This document shows positions 1-5,887 of a stretch of 10,120 nt of DNA, piece after piece (within the stretch, counting starts at the first letter, position 1; the number at the start of each line of letters is the position of its first letter). The stretch comes from an uncultured Lachnospiraceae bacterium (GTDB taxonomy: Bacteria; Bacillota; Clostridia; Lachnospirales; Lachnospiraceae): positions 1 through 10,120 of the forward strand of contig CAMWTF010000058.1 in assembly GCA_947177105.1 (NCBI GenBank). The letters run 5' to 3'. The notes beneath the pieces are model-generated. The model was not told the DNA's origin, ran no database searches, and was given only the letters and a program-made list of their open reading frames with translations. The translations under genes and the position numbers were made by a program.

Positions 1-680
1 GTGTGGGTATATGTGGCCTGGGGATTGCCCAGCCTGAACTTATGGGAGACTGCCTGCAGCAGGTCATTGCGGCGGGGAGCGGTATTTCTGGACATCAGCC
101 TGGCCAGTCCCAAAGTGATCAGCAGGGAAAAAATCACTGCTAGGAACGCATTGCATATATACTTCATGGGCTGGGCAATCCGCTGACCTTCCAGCAGAGC
201 TTCAATCTCCGAAAAAGCCTCCAGAGCGCAGCCGTAATAGTCTCCCCCGCTGGCATAGCGGTAGCAGTTGTCGGTGATGGTGTCGGAGTAGGCGTTGGTG
301 ACAATCCTGCTGATCTGACCGTCATTGCGTATCCAGATGTTGCGGTTGTCCATATCAATCAGGAACATGGTGCCGCTGCCGCTGCCGAAGCATTCCCGGT
401 AATAGGCCCTGGCATAACTGTCCGTGCTGGTGCTGTTTTCGCTGACGGTTTTAAACAGAACATCTCCATAGGCGGTGATTCCCTGCATCTGCTGCGCCAG
501 ACTTTCTCTCTCTTCCTGGGACAACAGCCCTGCGTCATCCTCGATATGTACCTGGTAACCGGTGTCATTGTTTGTATACAGCGCCTCCGCGTAGACTGGC
601 ATCCCCATCATCAGGCACAATGCCATACTTAGCAACAGGCCCAAAAGTCCGGCAGAATTGTTCGCCTGAATGTTACGCAC
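1..680 (-). CDS. TPM-domain protein with signal peptide (YdjH/YgcG-like), partial
   Basis: The frame is open from a GTG at 678-680 to the left edge, giving 226 residues; the C-terminus lies outside the window. GGAGG is 8 nt before the GTG, inside the last codons of the upstream gene, and the two genes overlap by 8 bp, so translation is probably coupled. An in-frame ATG two codons earlier is only 2 nt from GGAGG and is less likely. Residues 10-31 form a signal peptide ending in PVYA. A TPM-type domain follows at about 42-165, with VHIEDDAGLLSQEERESLAQ at 44-63 and GTMFLIDMDNRNIWIRNDG at 103-121. A transmembrane segment lies near 177-195, followed by a basic stretch. TPM proteins of bacteria act at the envelope, and their biochemical role is mostly unknown. 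The neighbour suggests a joint membrane function. Confidence 0.82.
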   Translation of the reverse strand, partial: MRNIQANNSAGLLGLLLSMALCLMMGMPVYAEALYTNNDTGYQVHIEDDAGLLSQEERESLAQQMQGITAYGDVLFKTVSENSTSTDSYARAYYRECFGSGSGTMFLIDMDNRNIWIRNDGQISRIVTNAYSDTITDNCYRYASGGDYYGCALEAFSEIEALLEGQRIAQPMKYICNAFLAVIFSLLITLGLARLMSRNTAPRRNDLLQAVSHKFRLGNPQATYTH

Positions 681-2220
681 GGTCATCACCTCCCTGTTTG
701 TCAAACTGAGGCAGTCTGCGCATGGCCATGCGGTTATAACTCCTCAAGATATCCAGAATGTCATACAGAACCGCCGCCATAATCAGCAGCGCCCCCAGAT
801 AGTACCACAGATCCGAAACCGGTTTCAAAAAACAGATTAACGCTGCCGCCGCCTGGGCGGCTATGGCGGCGATCCCGCTATAGCGGTGCTTGTAGTTCTC
901 CAGTTCCTTTTCTTCCCTATAACTCTTGTAGTAAAGCAGGGCACAGGCTGCCATTGATCCAAGAGGCCAAAACACACCGTCGTTTTGAGTGAGCAGCAAA
1001 TGCACATATGTCCAGATCGGGACCAAGTATATCATATACATGAGGGGCATTGCAGGCTTTCTCTTAGCAGCTGCCTTTTTCACCGCTTTTCGCCGCAGCG
1101 CAGTGTCCGCTTCACCTTTCTCTCTTTGACGGATTGCGCGCAATTCCCGCAGATAAATCCATGTTGTGGCAACCCCCAGCAGACAGCATATTATCAACAG
1201 AAACTGAGGTTTCATGGTTCCCAGCAGATTGAGAAGAACAAACACTGGTATGGCCAGTGCCAAAGCCATTATGATAAACCTCCGGATATCAATGGGCAGG
1301 TCCGCCACCACCTTGCCGGTCTGGCCATTCACAGTGGCATAGGCCACTCTGTCTTCCTTACGCCAGGAGAGGAACCACACCGGATACATGGCGCTGTGAG
1401 CTGCCGTACATTGGGTGTTCAGTCTATTTGTCAGATTGATTCGACGAAGATTGCTATCTACGTTGTATTTGCGGAATAACTTTATTCTGCGGATCTGTGC
1501 CCAGCTGCTCTCATTGGCCAGGGTATAAGCATTCTCCAGATACATATTCTGGTTCACATCCGCAATATCCGCATAAAAGCCGCTGAGATAGGCCGGGGTA
1601 AATTCCACCTGTTCTTTCACATAATAGGGGGCCAATGCCTCGCTGATATTGTCATAAAAGGCTGTAGAAGCATCATAGGAAAAACCGTAGTAATCCGCAT
1701 CCACAACCCCCGTCAGATCATAATGATCTGTGTAGACATAATCCCCTTTCCGATAACTCTTCTCCCCCTTGAGGCAGATGCCTCCCTTCTGCTCCAGCCG
1801 GTATGTCCAATAGGGCATGTAGATCCCTCTGAAGCTGTCGATATAGGCCGGACTGCGCAGCTCCCTGGGGGTAAACAGCGCCCAGCGCATTTTTCTGGCA
1901 TAGGCTTTCTTACAGTCCTCCTTGGTTTTCTTAAATGGAATAATATAACCGGGACGCTTCTCCCTCACCAGTCTGTCAGTGAGGATATTGGCAGCTCCAC
2001 AGAAGCTGCAAAACGCAGTAGCATCTTGATCGCCGCTGATCATCTCGCCACCGCACTGGGGACAGGTAAAGCAGGTAGCCTCAAAGGTATCCTCCAGGAC
2101 AGCGTCCTTCTCCTTCTCCATACTGCCGGGATCTTCCCGTTTACCGCAGTAGGCACAATGCATCTGCTGGGATATAATATCAAATTTCATGTTGGCTCCG
2201 CAGCCCGGACATTCGTACAT
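673..2220 (-). CDS. Double zinc-ribbon multi-spanning membrane protein (YdjG-like)
   Basis: A 515-residue protein with two N-terminal zinc ribbons of TFIIB/RPB9 type. The first uses Cys4, Cys7, Cys22 and Cys25, and the second Cys53, Cys56, Cys71 and Cys74. A middle domain (about 90-310) is rich in aromatic residues, with PYWTYRL near 136 and a repeat-like VNGQTGKVVADLP near 297. The C-terminal third has about six hydrophobic segments, near 315-334, 338-357, 391-410, 416-431, 448-465 and 471-490, separated by a strongly basic loop (376-388). No enzymatic motif is visible. Such proteins are often mislabelled as helicase or primosomal proteins because of the ribbons. The start at MYECPGCG has AGGAGA 7 nt upstream; an ATG 21 codons earlier lies upstream of the predicted transcript start. 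The stop overlaps the next gene. The architecture and TPM partner resemble B. subtilis YdjG (inference). Confidence 0.85.
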   Translation of the reverse strand: MYECPGCGANMKFDIISQQMHCAYCGKREDPGSMEKEKDAVLEDTFEATCFTCPQCGGEMISGDQDATAFCSFCGAANILTDRLVREKRPGYIIPFKKTKEDCKKAYARKMRWALFTPRELRSPAYIDSFRGIYMPYWTYRLEQKGGICLKGEKSYRKGDYVYTDHYDLTGVVDADYYGFSYDASTAFYDNISEALAPYYVKEQVEFTPAYLSGFYADIADVNQNMYLENAYTLANESSWAQIRRIKLFRKYNVDSNLRRINLTNRLNTQCTAAHSAMYPVWFLSWRKEDRVAYATVNGQTGKVVADLPIDIRRFIIMALALAIPVFVLLNLLGTMKPQFLLIICCLLGVATTWIYLRELRAIRQREKGEADTALRRKAVKKAAAKRKPAMPLMYMIYLVPIWTYVHLLLTQNDGVFWPLGSMAACALLYYKSYREEKELENYKHRYSGIAAIAAQAAAALICFLKPVSDLWYYLGALLIMAAVLYDILDILRSYNRMAMRRLPQFDKQGGDDRA

Positions 2221-2254
2221 AACATTTTCTCCTCGTATCGCATCTATACACTTT

Positions 2255-2283
2255 ATGATACTAAAAAAGAGGAACGGATGCAA
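2255..2283 (-). promoter_or_regulatory. Promoter of the zinc-ribbon/TPM unit, inside the terminator
   Basis: On the minus strand TTGCAT (2278-2283) lies 17 bp from TATCAT (2255-2260), a 5/6 match to the -10 consensus. The -35 lies in the loop of the rplQ terminator, and the terminator T-run forms the spacer. The predicted leader is about 30 nt. The -35 is only 3/6, so this call is moderate. Confidence 0.55.
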
Positions 2284-2300
2284 GTCCTGTTCCTCTTTTT
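2263..2300 (-). terminator. Intrinsic terminator after rplQ (bidirectional)
   Basis: A 12-bp perfect stem, AAAAAGAGGAAC (2264-2275) with GTTCCTCTTTTT (2289-2300), closes a 13-nt loop that can form three further pairs. On the minus strand a run of six T follows (2263-2268). The plus-strand reading also ends in five T, so it could work in both directions. It closes the alpha operon 45 bp after the rplQ stop. Confidence 0.92.
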
Positions 2301-2345
2301 GATATCACCTATTTTTACTGCATGTATTTCCACATATCCTATTTA

Positions 2346-2951
2346 CTATACCAATTCCAGAACGACCTCCAGAGCGGCATCGCCCTTGCGCTGGCCAACC
2401 TTGATGATTCTGGTATATCCGCCCTTGCGGTCCGCATACTTGGGAGCATACTCATCGAACAGCTTTGCCACCAGATCAACTTCCTTGGTATTTCTCTTTC
2501 TGCCGGCAGCCTCCTGAGGCACCTCAACAACGGGGTACAGTACCTTCAGCATCTGACGACGCGCATGAAGTCTGCTGGGCAGATCCTTCTTGATCTCCTT
2601 CTCTACCTCGTCATACACGGTCACAGTCACACCGTTCTCAATTCTCAGAATCTTGCCGTCCTTGTCACGATGGGTCTCGGACAATACAGCCTTGGTATCC
2701 TTGTCAATGATCTGCTTTACCCTCTTGCCATCCTTATCCTTGCGGGCAACCTTGGCGGTAACGGTAACGGTCTCGAAGTTGTCCTTCTCCTTAACTGCCA
2801 GAGCAATCAGACCGTCAGCAATCTTCTGTACCTCCTTGGCCTTAGCCTGGGTGGTAACGATCCTGCCGTGTGTGATCAGCGCCGTCACCTGATTTCTTAA
2901 CAATGCTTTTCTCTGGGAGGAAGTCCTGCCCAGCTTTCTGTACTTTGCCAT
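2346..2951 (-). CDS. rplQ: 50S ribosomal protein L17 with internal insertion
   Basis: L17 lies near the polypeptide exit side of the large subunit. The N-terminal part (MAKYRKLGRTSSQRKALLRN) and the C-terminal part (VAKLFDEYAP, GGYTRIIKVGQRKGDAALEV, VLELV) match L17 closely. At 201 residues it is far longer than the usual 113-127. The excess is a block at about residues 52-122, between the ALITHGRIVTTQAKAKEVQK region and the LHARRQ motif at 128-133; these two are only about 25 residues apart in Bacillus subtilis L17. The block is highly charged, with DKDGK occurring at 72-76 and 96-100. The start at MAKYRKLG is chosen because it is canonical and has GAAAGGA upstream; an ATG seven codons earlier would sit on that site. 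It is the last gene of the alpha operon. Confidence 0.96.
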   Translation of the reverse strand: MAKYRKLGRTSSQRKALLRNQVTALITHGRIVTTQAKAKEVQKIADGLIALAVKEKDNFETVTVTAKVARKDKDGKRVKQIIDKDTKAVLSETHRDKDGKILRIENGVTVTVYDEVEKEIKKDLPSRLHARRQMLKVLYPVVEVPQEAAGRKRNTKEVDLVAKLFDEYAPKYADRKGGYTRIIKVGQRKGDAALEVVLELV

Positions 2952-3146
2952 AACTATAATTCCTTTCTCCATTCATGGTACACCCGGCCACGCTCTTCGG
3001 ACTTACATACCGGATGCAGTATTTGCTCCACTCGGGGTTACCGCTCCCTCATGCCAGTCGGACTTACTGAAGGAACATAAACAACATAACCTTCCAATCT
3101 GCCTCAACGAAACTCCCTGCAACAAAAGCTTCCGAAAAACAACTTT
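2952..3146 (-). promoter_or_regulatory. Non-coding leader of rplQ with direct repeats
   Basis: No open frame of note and no convincing promoter. Read on the minus strand, the 10-mer GTAAGTCCGA occurs twice (copies at 3058-3067 and 2997-3006). GCATCCGG (3010-3017) can pair with CCGGGTGT (2980-2987) over 8 bp with two G-U pairs, enclosing the second copy. A CAGT/ACTG stem encloses much of the first copy. The region ends with the rplQ ribosome binding site. It may be a structured leader; no known family is recognised. Confidence 0.35.
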
Positions 3147-3200
3147 TAAGAAATTTCTAACAGCTTTAGGCCATAAAGAATCGCCACAGGCGATTCTTTA
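3147..3200 (-). repeat. Perfect GC-core hairpin plus third copy of the AGAAATTTCT element
   Basis: Positions 3174-3185 and 3189-3200 form a perfect 12-bp stem (AAAGAATCGCC/GGCGATTCTTT plus T-A) with a 3-nt loop. A third copy of the AT-rich element (TAAGAAATTTCTAAC, 3147-3161) lies beyond it and is nearly complementary to 3208-3221, so it could form an alternative stem enclosing this hairpin. Confidence 0.65.
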
Positions 3201-3259
3201 GAAGTTGGTTAGAATTTCTTACATGATGTACTTTATCATGTTAGAAATTCTCCAACTTC
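3201..3259 (-). repeat. Long imperfect inverted repeat at the rpoA stop
   Basis: The arms 3236-3259 and 3201-3226 can pair over about 24 bp with a 2-nt bulge and one mismatch, around a 9-nt loop (3227-3235). The arm bases are AT-rich and contain AGAATTTCT in both halves. The stem base touches the rpoA TGA. There is no T-run directly after it on the minus strand. Confidence 0.7.
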
Positions 3260-4214
3260 AGTCTTCACTGGGATTCAACTGCAATCCCAACTCTTTCAGC
3301 TTTGCCAGCACTTCTTCCAGGGACTTGCGGCCCAGGTTCCGAACCTTCATCATGTCCTCCGAAGTCTTGTTGGTCAACTCTTCCACTGTGTTGATACCCG
3401 CCCTCTTCAGGCAGTTGAACGAACGGACGGAAAGCTCCAATTCGTCAATACTCATCTCCAACACTTTTTCCTTCTCGTTATCTTCCTTCTCAACCATGAC
3501 CTCAGCATTCTTGGCATTCTCGGACAGGTTGATGAAAAGGCTCAAATGCTCGCTGAGTACCTTAGCCGCCAGGCTGACAGCCTCATCCGGAACCAGCGTA
3601 CCGTTGGTATGGACATCCAGTGTCAGCTTGTCGAAGTCCGTAATCTGGCCTACACGGGTATTCTGTACCGTCACATTCACCCGCTCTACCGGGGTGTAGA
3701 TGGAATCTATCGCAATTACGCCGATGGGTAAATCTTCGCGTTTGTTCTTATCGGCACTCACATAGCCTCTGCCTCTGGTAATGGTCAATTCCATATACAG
3801 CTTGGTATTCTTGCCGCTCAACGTGGCAATCACCAGATCCGGATTAAGGATCTCTATGTCCTGGTCCACCTGAATATCAGAAGCTCTTACCACGCCCTCT
3901 CCCTCGAACTCGATATAGGCTGTCTTGACTTCGTTGGTCTCGCTGTTATTCTTGATCGCCAGACTCTTGATATTCATGATGATCTCCGTCACATCCTCCT
4001 TCACGCCGGGGATGGAACTGAACTCATGTAATACGCCCTCGATCTTTACCTGGCTCACTGCTGCGCCGGGCAAAGAGGAAAGCATGATTCTTCTCAGAGA
4101 GTTGCCAAGGGTGATGCCGTAACCTCTTTCCAAAGGCTCCACTACGAATTTACCGTATTTCTTATCTTCTGAGATCTCTACAACCTCAATATTCGGTCTT
4201 TCAAAATCAAACAC
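3258..4214 (-). CDS. rpoA: DNA-directed RNA polymerase alpha subunit
   Basis: Alpha dimerises to start core RNA polymerase assembly, and its C-terminal domain contacts UP elements and activators. The 318 residues are typical of Firmicutes. The N-terminal domain (1-230) includes LERGYGITLGNSLRRIMLSS at 28-47 and the DxxTxxV and VHTNGTLVPDEAV segments. A charged linker of about 20 residues (VEKEDNEKEK) leads to the C-terminal domain. That domain has the DNA-binding helix LSVRSFNCLKRAGINTVEEL (Arg264 corresponds to the DNA-contacting Arg265 of Escherichia coli) and VRNLGRKSLEEV. The start is GTG with AGGAGGG 8 nt upstream; no ATG nearby gives a better N-terminus. The TGA stop lies at the base of a long inverted repeat. 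Confidence 0.99.
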   Translation of the reverse strand: MFDFERPNIEVVEISEDKKYGKFVVEPLERGYGITLGNSLRRIMLSSLPGAAVSQVKIEGVLHEFSSIPGVKEDVTEIIMNIKSLAIKNNSETNEVKTAYIEFEGEGVVRASDIQVDQDIEILNPDLVIATLSGKNTKLYMELTITRGRGYVSADKNKREDLPIGVIAIDSIYTPVERVNVTVQNTRVGQITDFDKLTLDVHTNGTLVPDEAVSLAAKVLSEHLSLFINLSENAKNAEVMVEKEDNEKEKVLEMSIDELELSVRSFNCLKRAGINTVEELTNKTSEDMMKVRNLGRKSLEEVLAKLKELGLQLNPSED

Positions 4215-4241
4215 TGCAAATACCCTCCTAATTAGAGTCCC

Positions 4242-4282
4242 GCCGATTCTCCTTCTATACGTGACATCAAAAGAGAACCGGC
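4242..4282 (-). promoter_or_regulatory. Hairpin just upstream of the rpoA ribosome binding site
   Basis: GCCGGTTCTC (4273-4282) and GAGAATCGGC (4242-4251) form a 10-bp stem, including one G-U pair, around a 21-nt loop. The stem ends about 17 nt before the rpoA AGGAGG, so it could affect ribosome access. Confidence 0.5.
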
Positions 4283-4299
4283 TGTTTACGAATCCTGTT

Positions 4300-4345
4300 G
4301 TCTCTATATGCTATAAACGCATTAGCTTTAACAGCATATATAGAC
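4300..4345 (-). promoter_or_regulatory. 13-bp inverted repeat in the rpsD-rpoA gap
   Basis: GTCTATATATGCT and AGCATATAGAGAC pair over 13 positions with one mismatch, closing a 20-nt loop, on the minus-strand RNA. No T-run follows. It lies about 40 nt after the rpsD stop and may protect or process the upstream message. Confidence 0.55.
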
Positions 4346-4381
4346 CATACGGCCATTCCTTGCCGAGAATATGAACATGGC

Positions 4382-4975
4382 TTACTTAGAATATAACTCG
4401 ACAATCAACATCTCGTCTACAGGTACATCGATCATCTCTCTGGTAGGAAGATTCTTGATGGTTCCCTTCAGGGCCTCAATATCTGCATCCATCCATTCGG
4501 GCACCAGCCTGCCGCCGGTAACCTCCACGATATCCTTGTATCTCTGTAAGGATCTTGCGCTCTCCTTGATCTCGATCACATCGCCAGCCTTGATCAGGTA
4601 AGAAGGAATATTTACCACCTTGCCGTTGACTGTCACATGCTTGTGGCCCACAACCTGACGAGCCTCTCTCCTGGTTCTTGCAAAGCCCATTCTGAACACC
4701 ACATTGTCCAGTCTGCTCTCCAGCATCACCATCAGATTCTCACCGGTCATGCCCTTCATTCTATCGGCCTTCACATAGTAATTGTGGAAGGGCTTCTCCA
4801 ATACGCCATAGATGAATTTAGCCTTCTGCTTCTCGCGCAGCTGCAGACCATACTCACTTACCTTCTTGCCCGCCCTTGCGTTGGTTCTGTTAGATTTCTT
4901 GTCATAGCCCAGATAAGAAGGCTCCAAGCCTAATGCTCTGCATCTCTTTAACACAGGTACACGATTTACTGCCAT
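4382..4975 (-). CDS. rpsD: 30S ribosomal protein S4 (cysteine-poor form)
   Basis: S4 nucleates assembly of the 30S body by binding the 5' domain of 16S rRNA, and in several bacteria it represses its own operon. The 197-residue length is standard. The S4 RNA-binding domain spans about 88-150 (SRLDNVVFRMGFARTRREAR, then GHKHVTVNGKVVNIPSYLI). The N-terminal domain begins MAVNRVPVLKRCRALGLEPS and has only one cysteine (Cys12), so the zinc-binding cysteine cluster of the C+ form is absent. The ATG is preceded by AGGAGA at 8 nt. The gene lies between rpsK and rpoA as in Escherichia coli and unlike Bacillus subtilis, where rpsD is elsewhere. Confidence 0.98.
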   Translation of the reverse strand: MAVNRVPVLKRCRALGLEPSYLGYDKKSNRTNARAGKKVSEYGLQLREKQKAKFIYGVLEKPFHNYYVKADRMKGMTGENLMVMLESRLDNVVFRMGFARTRREARQVVGHKHVTVNGKVVNIPSYLIKAGDVIEIKESARSLQRYKDIVEVTGGRLVPEWMDADIEALKGTIKNLPTREMIDVPVDEMLIVELYSK

Positions 4976-5009
4976 TTTTATTTTCTCCTTCTAATATAGA
5001 TGTTTACAA

Positions 5010-5081
5010 TACTGCAGCGCCGCGCTGCAGTACCTTCTTCCAACTGCTTCCCATGCCATACATGGTATAGTAGTACTATAC
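5010..5081 (-). promoter_or_regulatory. Two inverted repeats in the rpsK-rpsD gap
   Basis: TACTGCAGCG and CGCTGCAGTA (5010-5032) form a perfect 10-bp stem with a 3-nt loop, about 35 nt before the rpsD ATG. GTATAG/CTATAC (5065-5081) forms a second stem overlapping the rpsK stop. Neither is followed by a T-run on the minus strand, so they look like RNA stability, processing or coupling elements and not terminators. Confidence 0.55.
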
Positions 5082-5468
5082 ACGTCTCCTCTTGGGCGGA
5101 CGGCATCCATTGTGAGGAACCGGTGTTACGTCACGGATGCTTGTCACTTCCAAGCCGCAGGCAGACAATGCCCTGATTGCAGCCTCACGTCCTGAACCGG
5201 GACCCTTTACAAACACGTCTACGGTCTTCAGGCCATGTATCAATGCGGCCTTTGTAGCTGTCTCTGCCGCCATCTGTGCAGCATACGGAGTAGATTTCCT
5301 TGAACCTCTAAAACCAAGACCACCGGCACTCGCCCAGCTCAGGGCATTGCCCTCCGCATCAGTCAGTGTAACAATTGTGTTGTTAAAAGATGACTGGATA
5401 TGTGCCTGTCCCCGTTCAACGTTTTTCTTGACACGTTTCTTTGTTACTTTCTTTGCAACTTTTGCCAT
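5076..5468 (-). CDS. rpsK: 30S ribosomal protein S11
   Basis: S11 sits on the platform of the 30S subunit near the E site and the 3' end of 16S rRNA. The 130 residues are of normal length. The basic N-terminus (MAKVAKKVTKKRVKKNVERG) is followed by AHIQSSFNNTIVTLTD, the GPGSGREAAIRAL segment at 89-101, and the signature DVTPVPHNGCRPPKRRRV at the C-terminus. The ribosome binding site is unusually weak for this operon: the only candidate is TAGG about 11 nt before the ATG, so coupling to rpsM translation may matter. The TAG stop lies inside a near-perfect palindrome (5065-5081). Confidence 0.98.
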   Translation of the reverse strand: MAKVAKKVTKKRVKKNVERGQAHIQSSFNNTIVTLTDAEGNALSWASAGGLGFRGSRKSTPYAAQMAAETATKAALIHGLKTVDVFVKGPGSGREAAIRALSACGLEVTSIRDVTPVPHNGCRPPKRRRV

Positions 5469-5515
5469 TTTAAACTAACCTACTTTCCTAATAATCATTG
5501 TCCTATGAAGCATAA

Positions 5516-5887
5516 TTACTTCTTCTTGTTTGCAACGGTGCGCTTGGGTCCCTTGCGGGTCCTGGCGTTGTTTTTCGTATTCTGACCGCGGACGGGCAGA
5601 CCCTTACGATGACGGATACCGCGATAGCAGCCAATCTCCTGAAGTCTCTTAATGTTCAGAGCGGTCTCTCTGCGGAGATCACCCTCAACCATGATGTTCA
5701 GTTTCTCAATTGCCTCGCTGATCTTCTTCACTTCCTCGTCAGTTACGTCTCTTACGCGGGTATCAGGATTCACGCCTGCCTCCGCCAAGATTTTGTTTGC
5801 GCTTACTCTACCGATGCCATAGATGTAAGTCAAACCGATTTCGATTCGTTTTTCCCTAGGTAAGTCAACACCTGCGATACGAGCCAT
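5516..5887 (-). CDS. rpsM: 30S ribosomal protein S13
   Basis: S13 lies in the head of the small subunit, contacts the P-site tRNA and forms bridges to the large subunit. The 123 residues match the family. The N-terminal helix-two-turn-helix part begins MARIAGVDLPREKRIEIGLT, with YGIGR at 23-27. The basic C-terminal tail contains YRGIRHRKGLPVRGQNTKNN and a lysine-rich end that reaches into the decoding area. The ATG is preceded by GGAGG at 8 nt. It is followed 47 bp later by rpsK with no terminator, the classical S13-S11 order. Confidence 0.98.
   Translation of the reverse strand: MARIAGVDLPREKRIEIGLTYIYGIGRVSANKILAEAGVNPDTRVRDVTDEEVKKISEAIEKLNIMVEGDLRRETALNIKRLQEIGCYRGIRHRKGLPVRGQNTKNNARTRKGPKRTVANKKK

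Noticed and set aside
164..568. Two short minus-strand frames in another phase of the TPM gene
   Set aside because: The overlapping frame from 680 to the left edge is continuous, has a signal peptide and TPM motifs, and starts at a good ribosome binding site; these short frames are shadows.
2221..2283. N-terminal extension of the zinc-ribbon protein by 21 residues
   Set aside because: The extension lies within the terminator and predicted promoter, has no ribosome binding site, and the start at 2220 has AGGAGA at 7 nt and places the first ribbon at the N-terminus.
1723..2900. Plus-strand open frames of 264 and 192 codons
   Set aside because: They lie opposite the zinc-ribbon gene and rplQ, cross the terminator, and show no family features.
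2952..2972. Seven-residue extension of L17
   Set aside because: The earlier ATG overlaps the GAAAGGA site that serves the canonical MAKYRKLG start.
3174..3200. Perfect 12-bp hairpin as a terminator after rpoA
   Set aside because: No T-run follows on the minus strand (TTCTTTATGGCC), and rplQ downstream has no clear promoter of its own, so read-through is expected.
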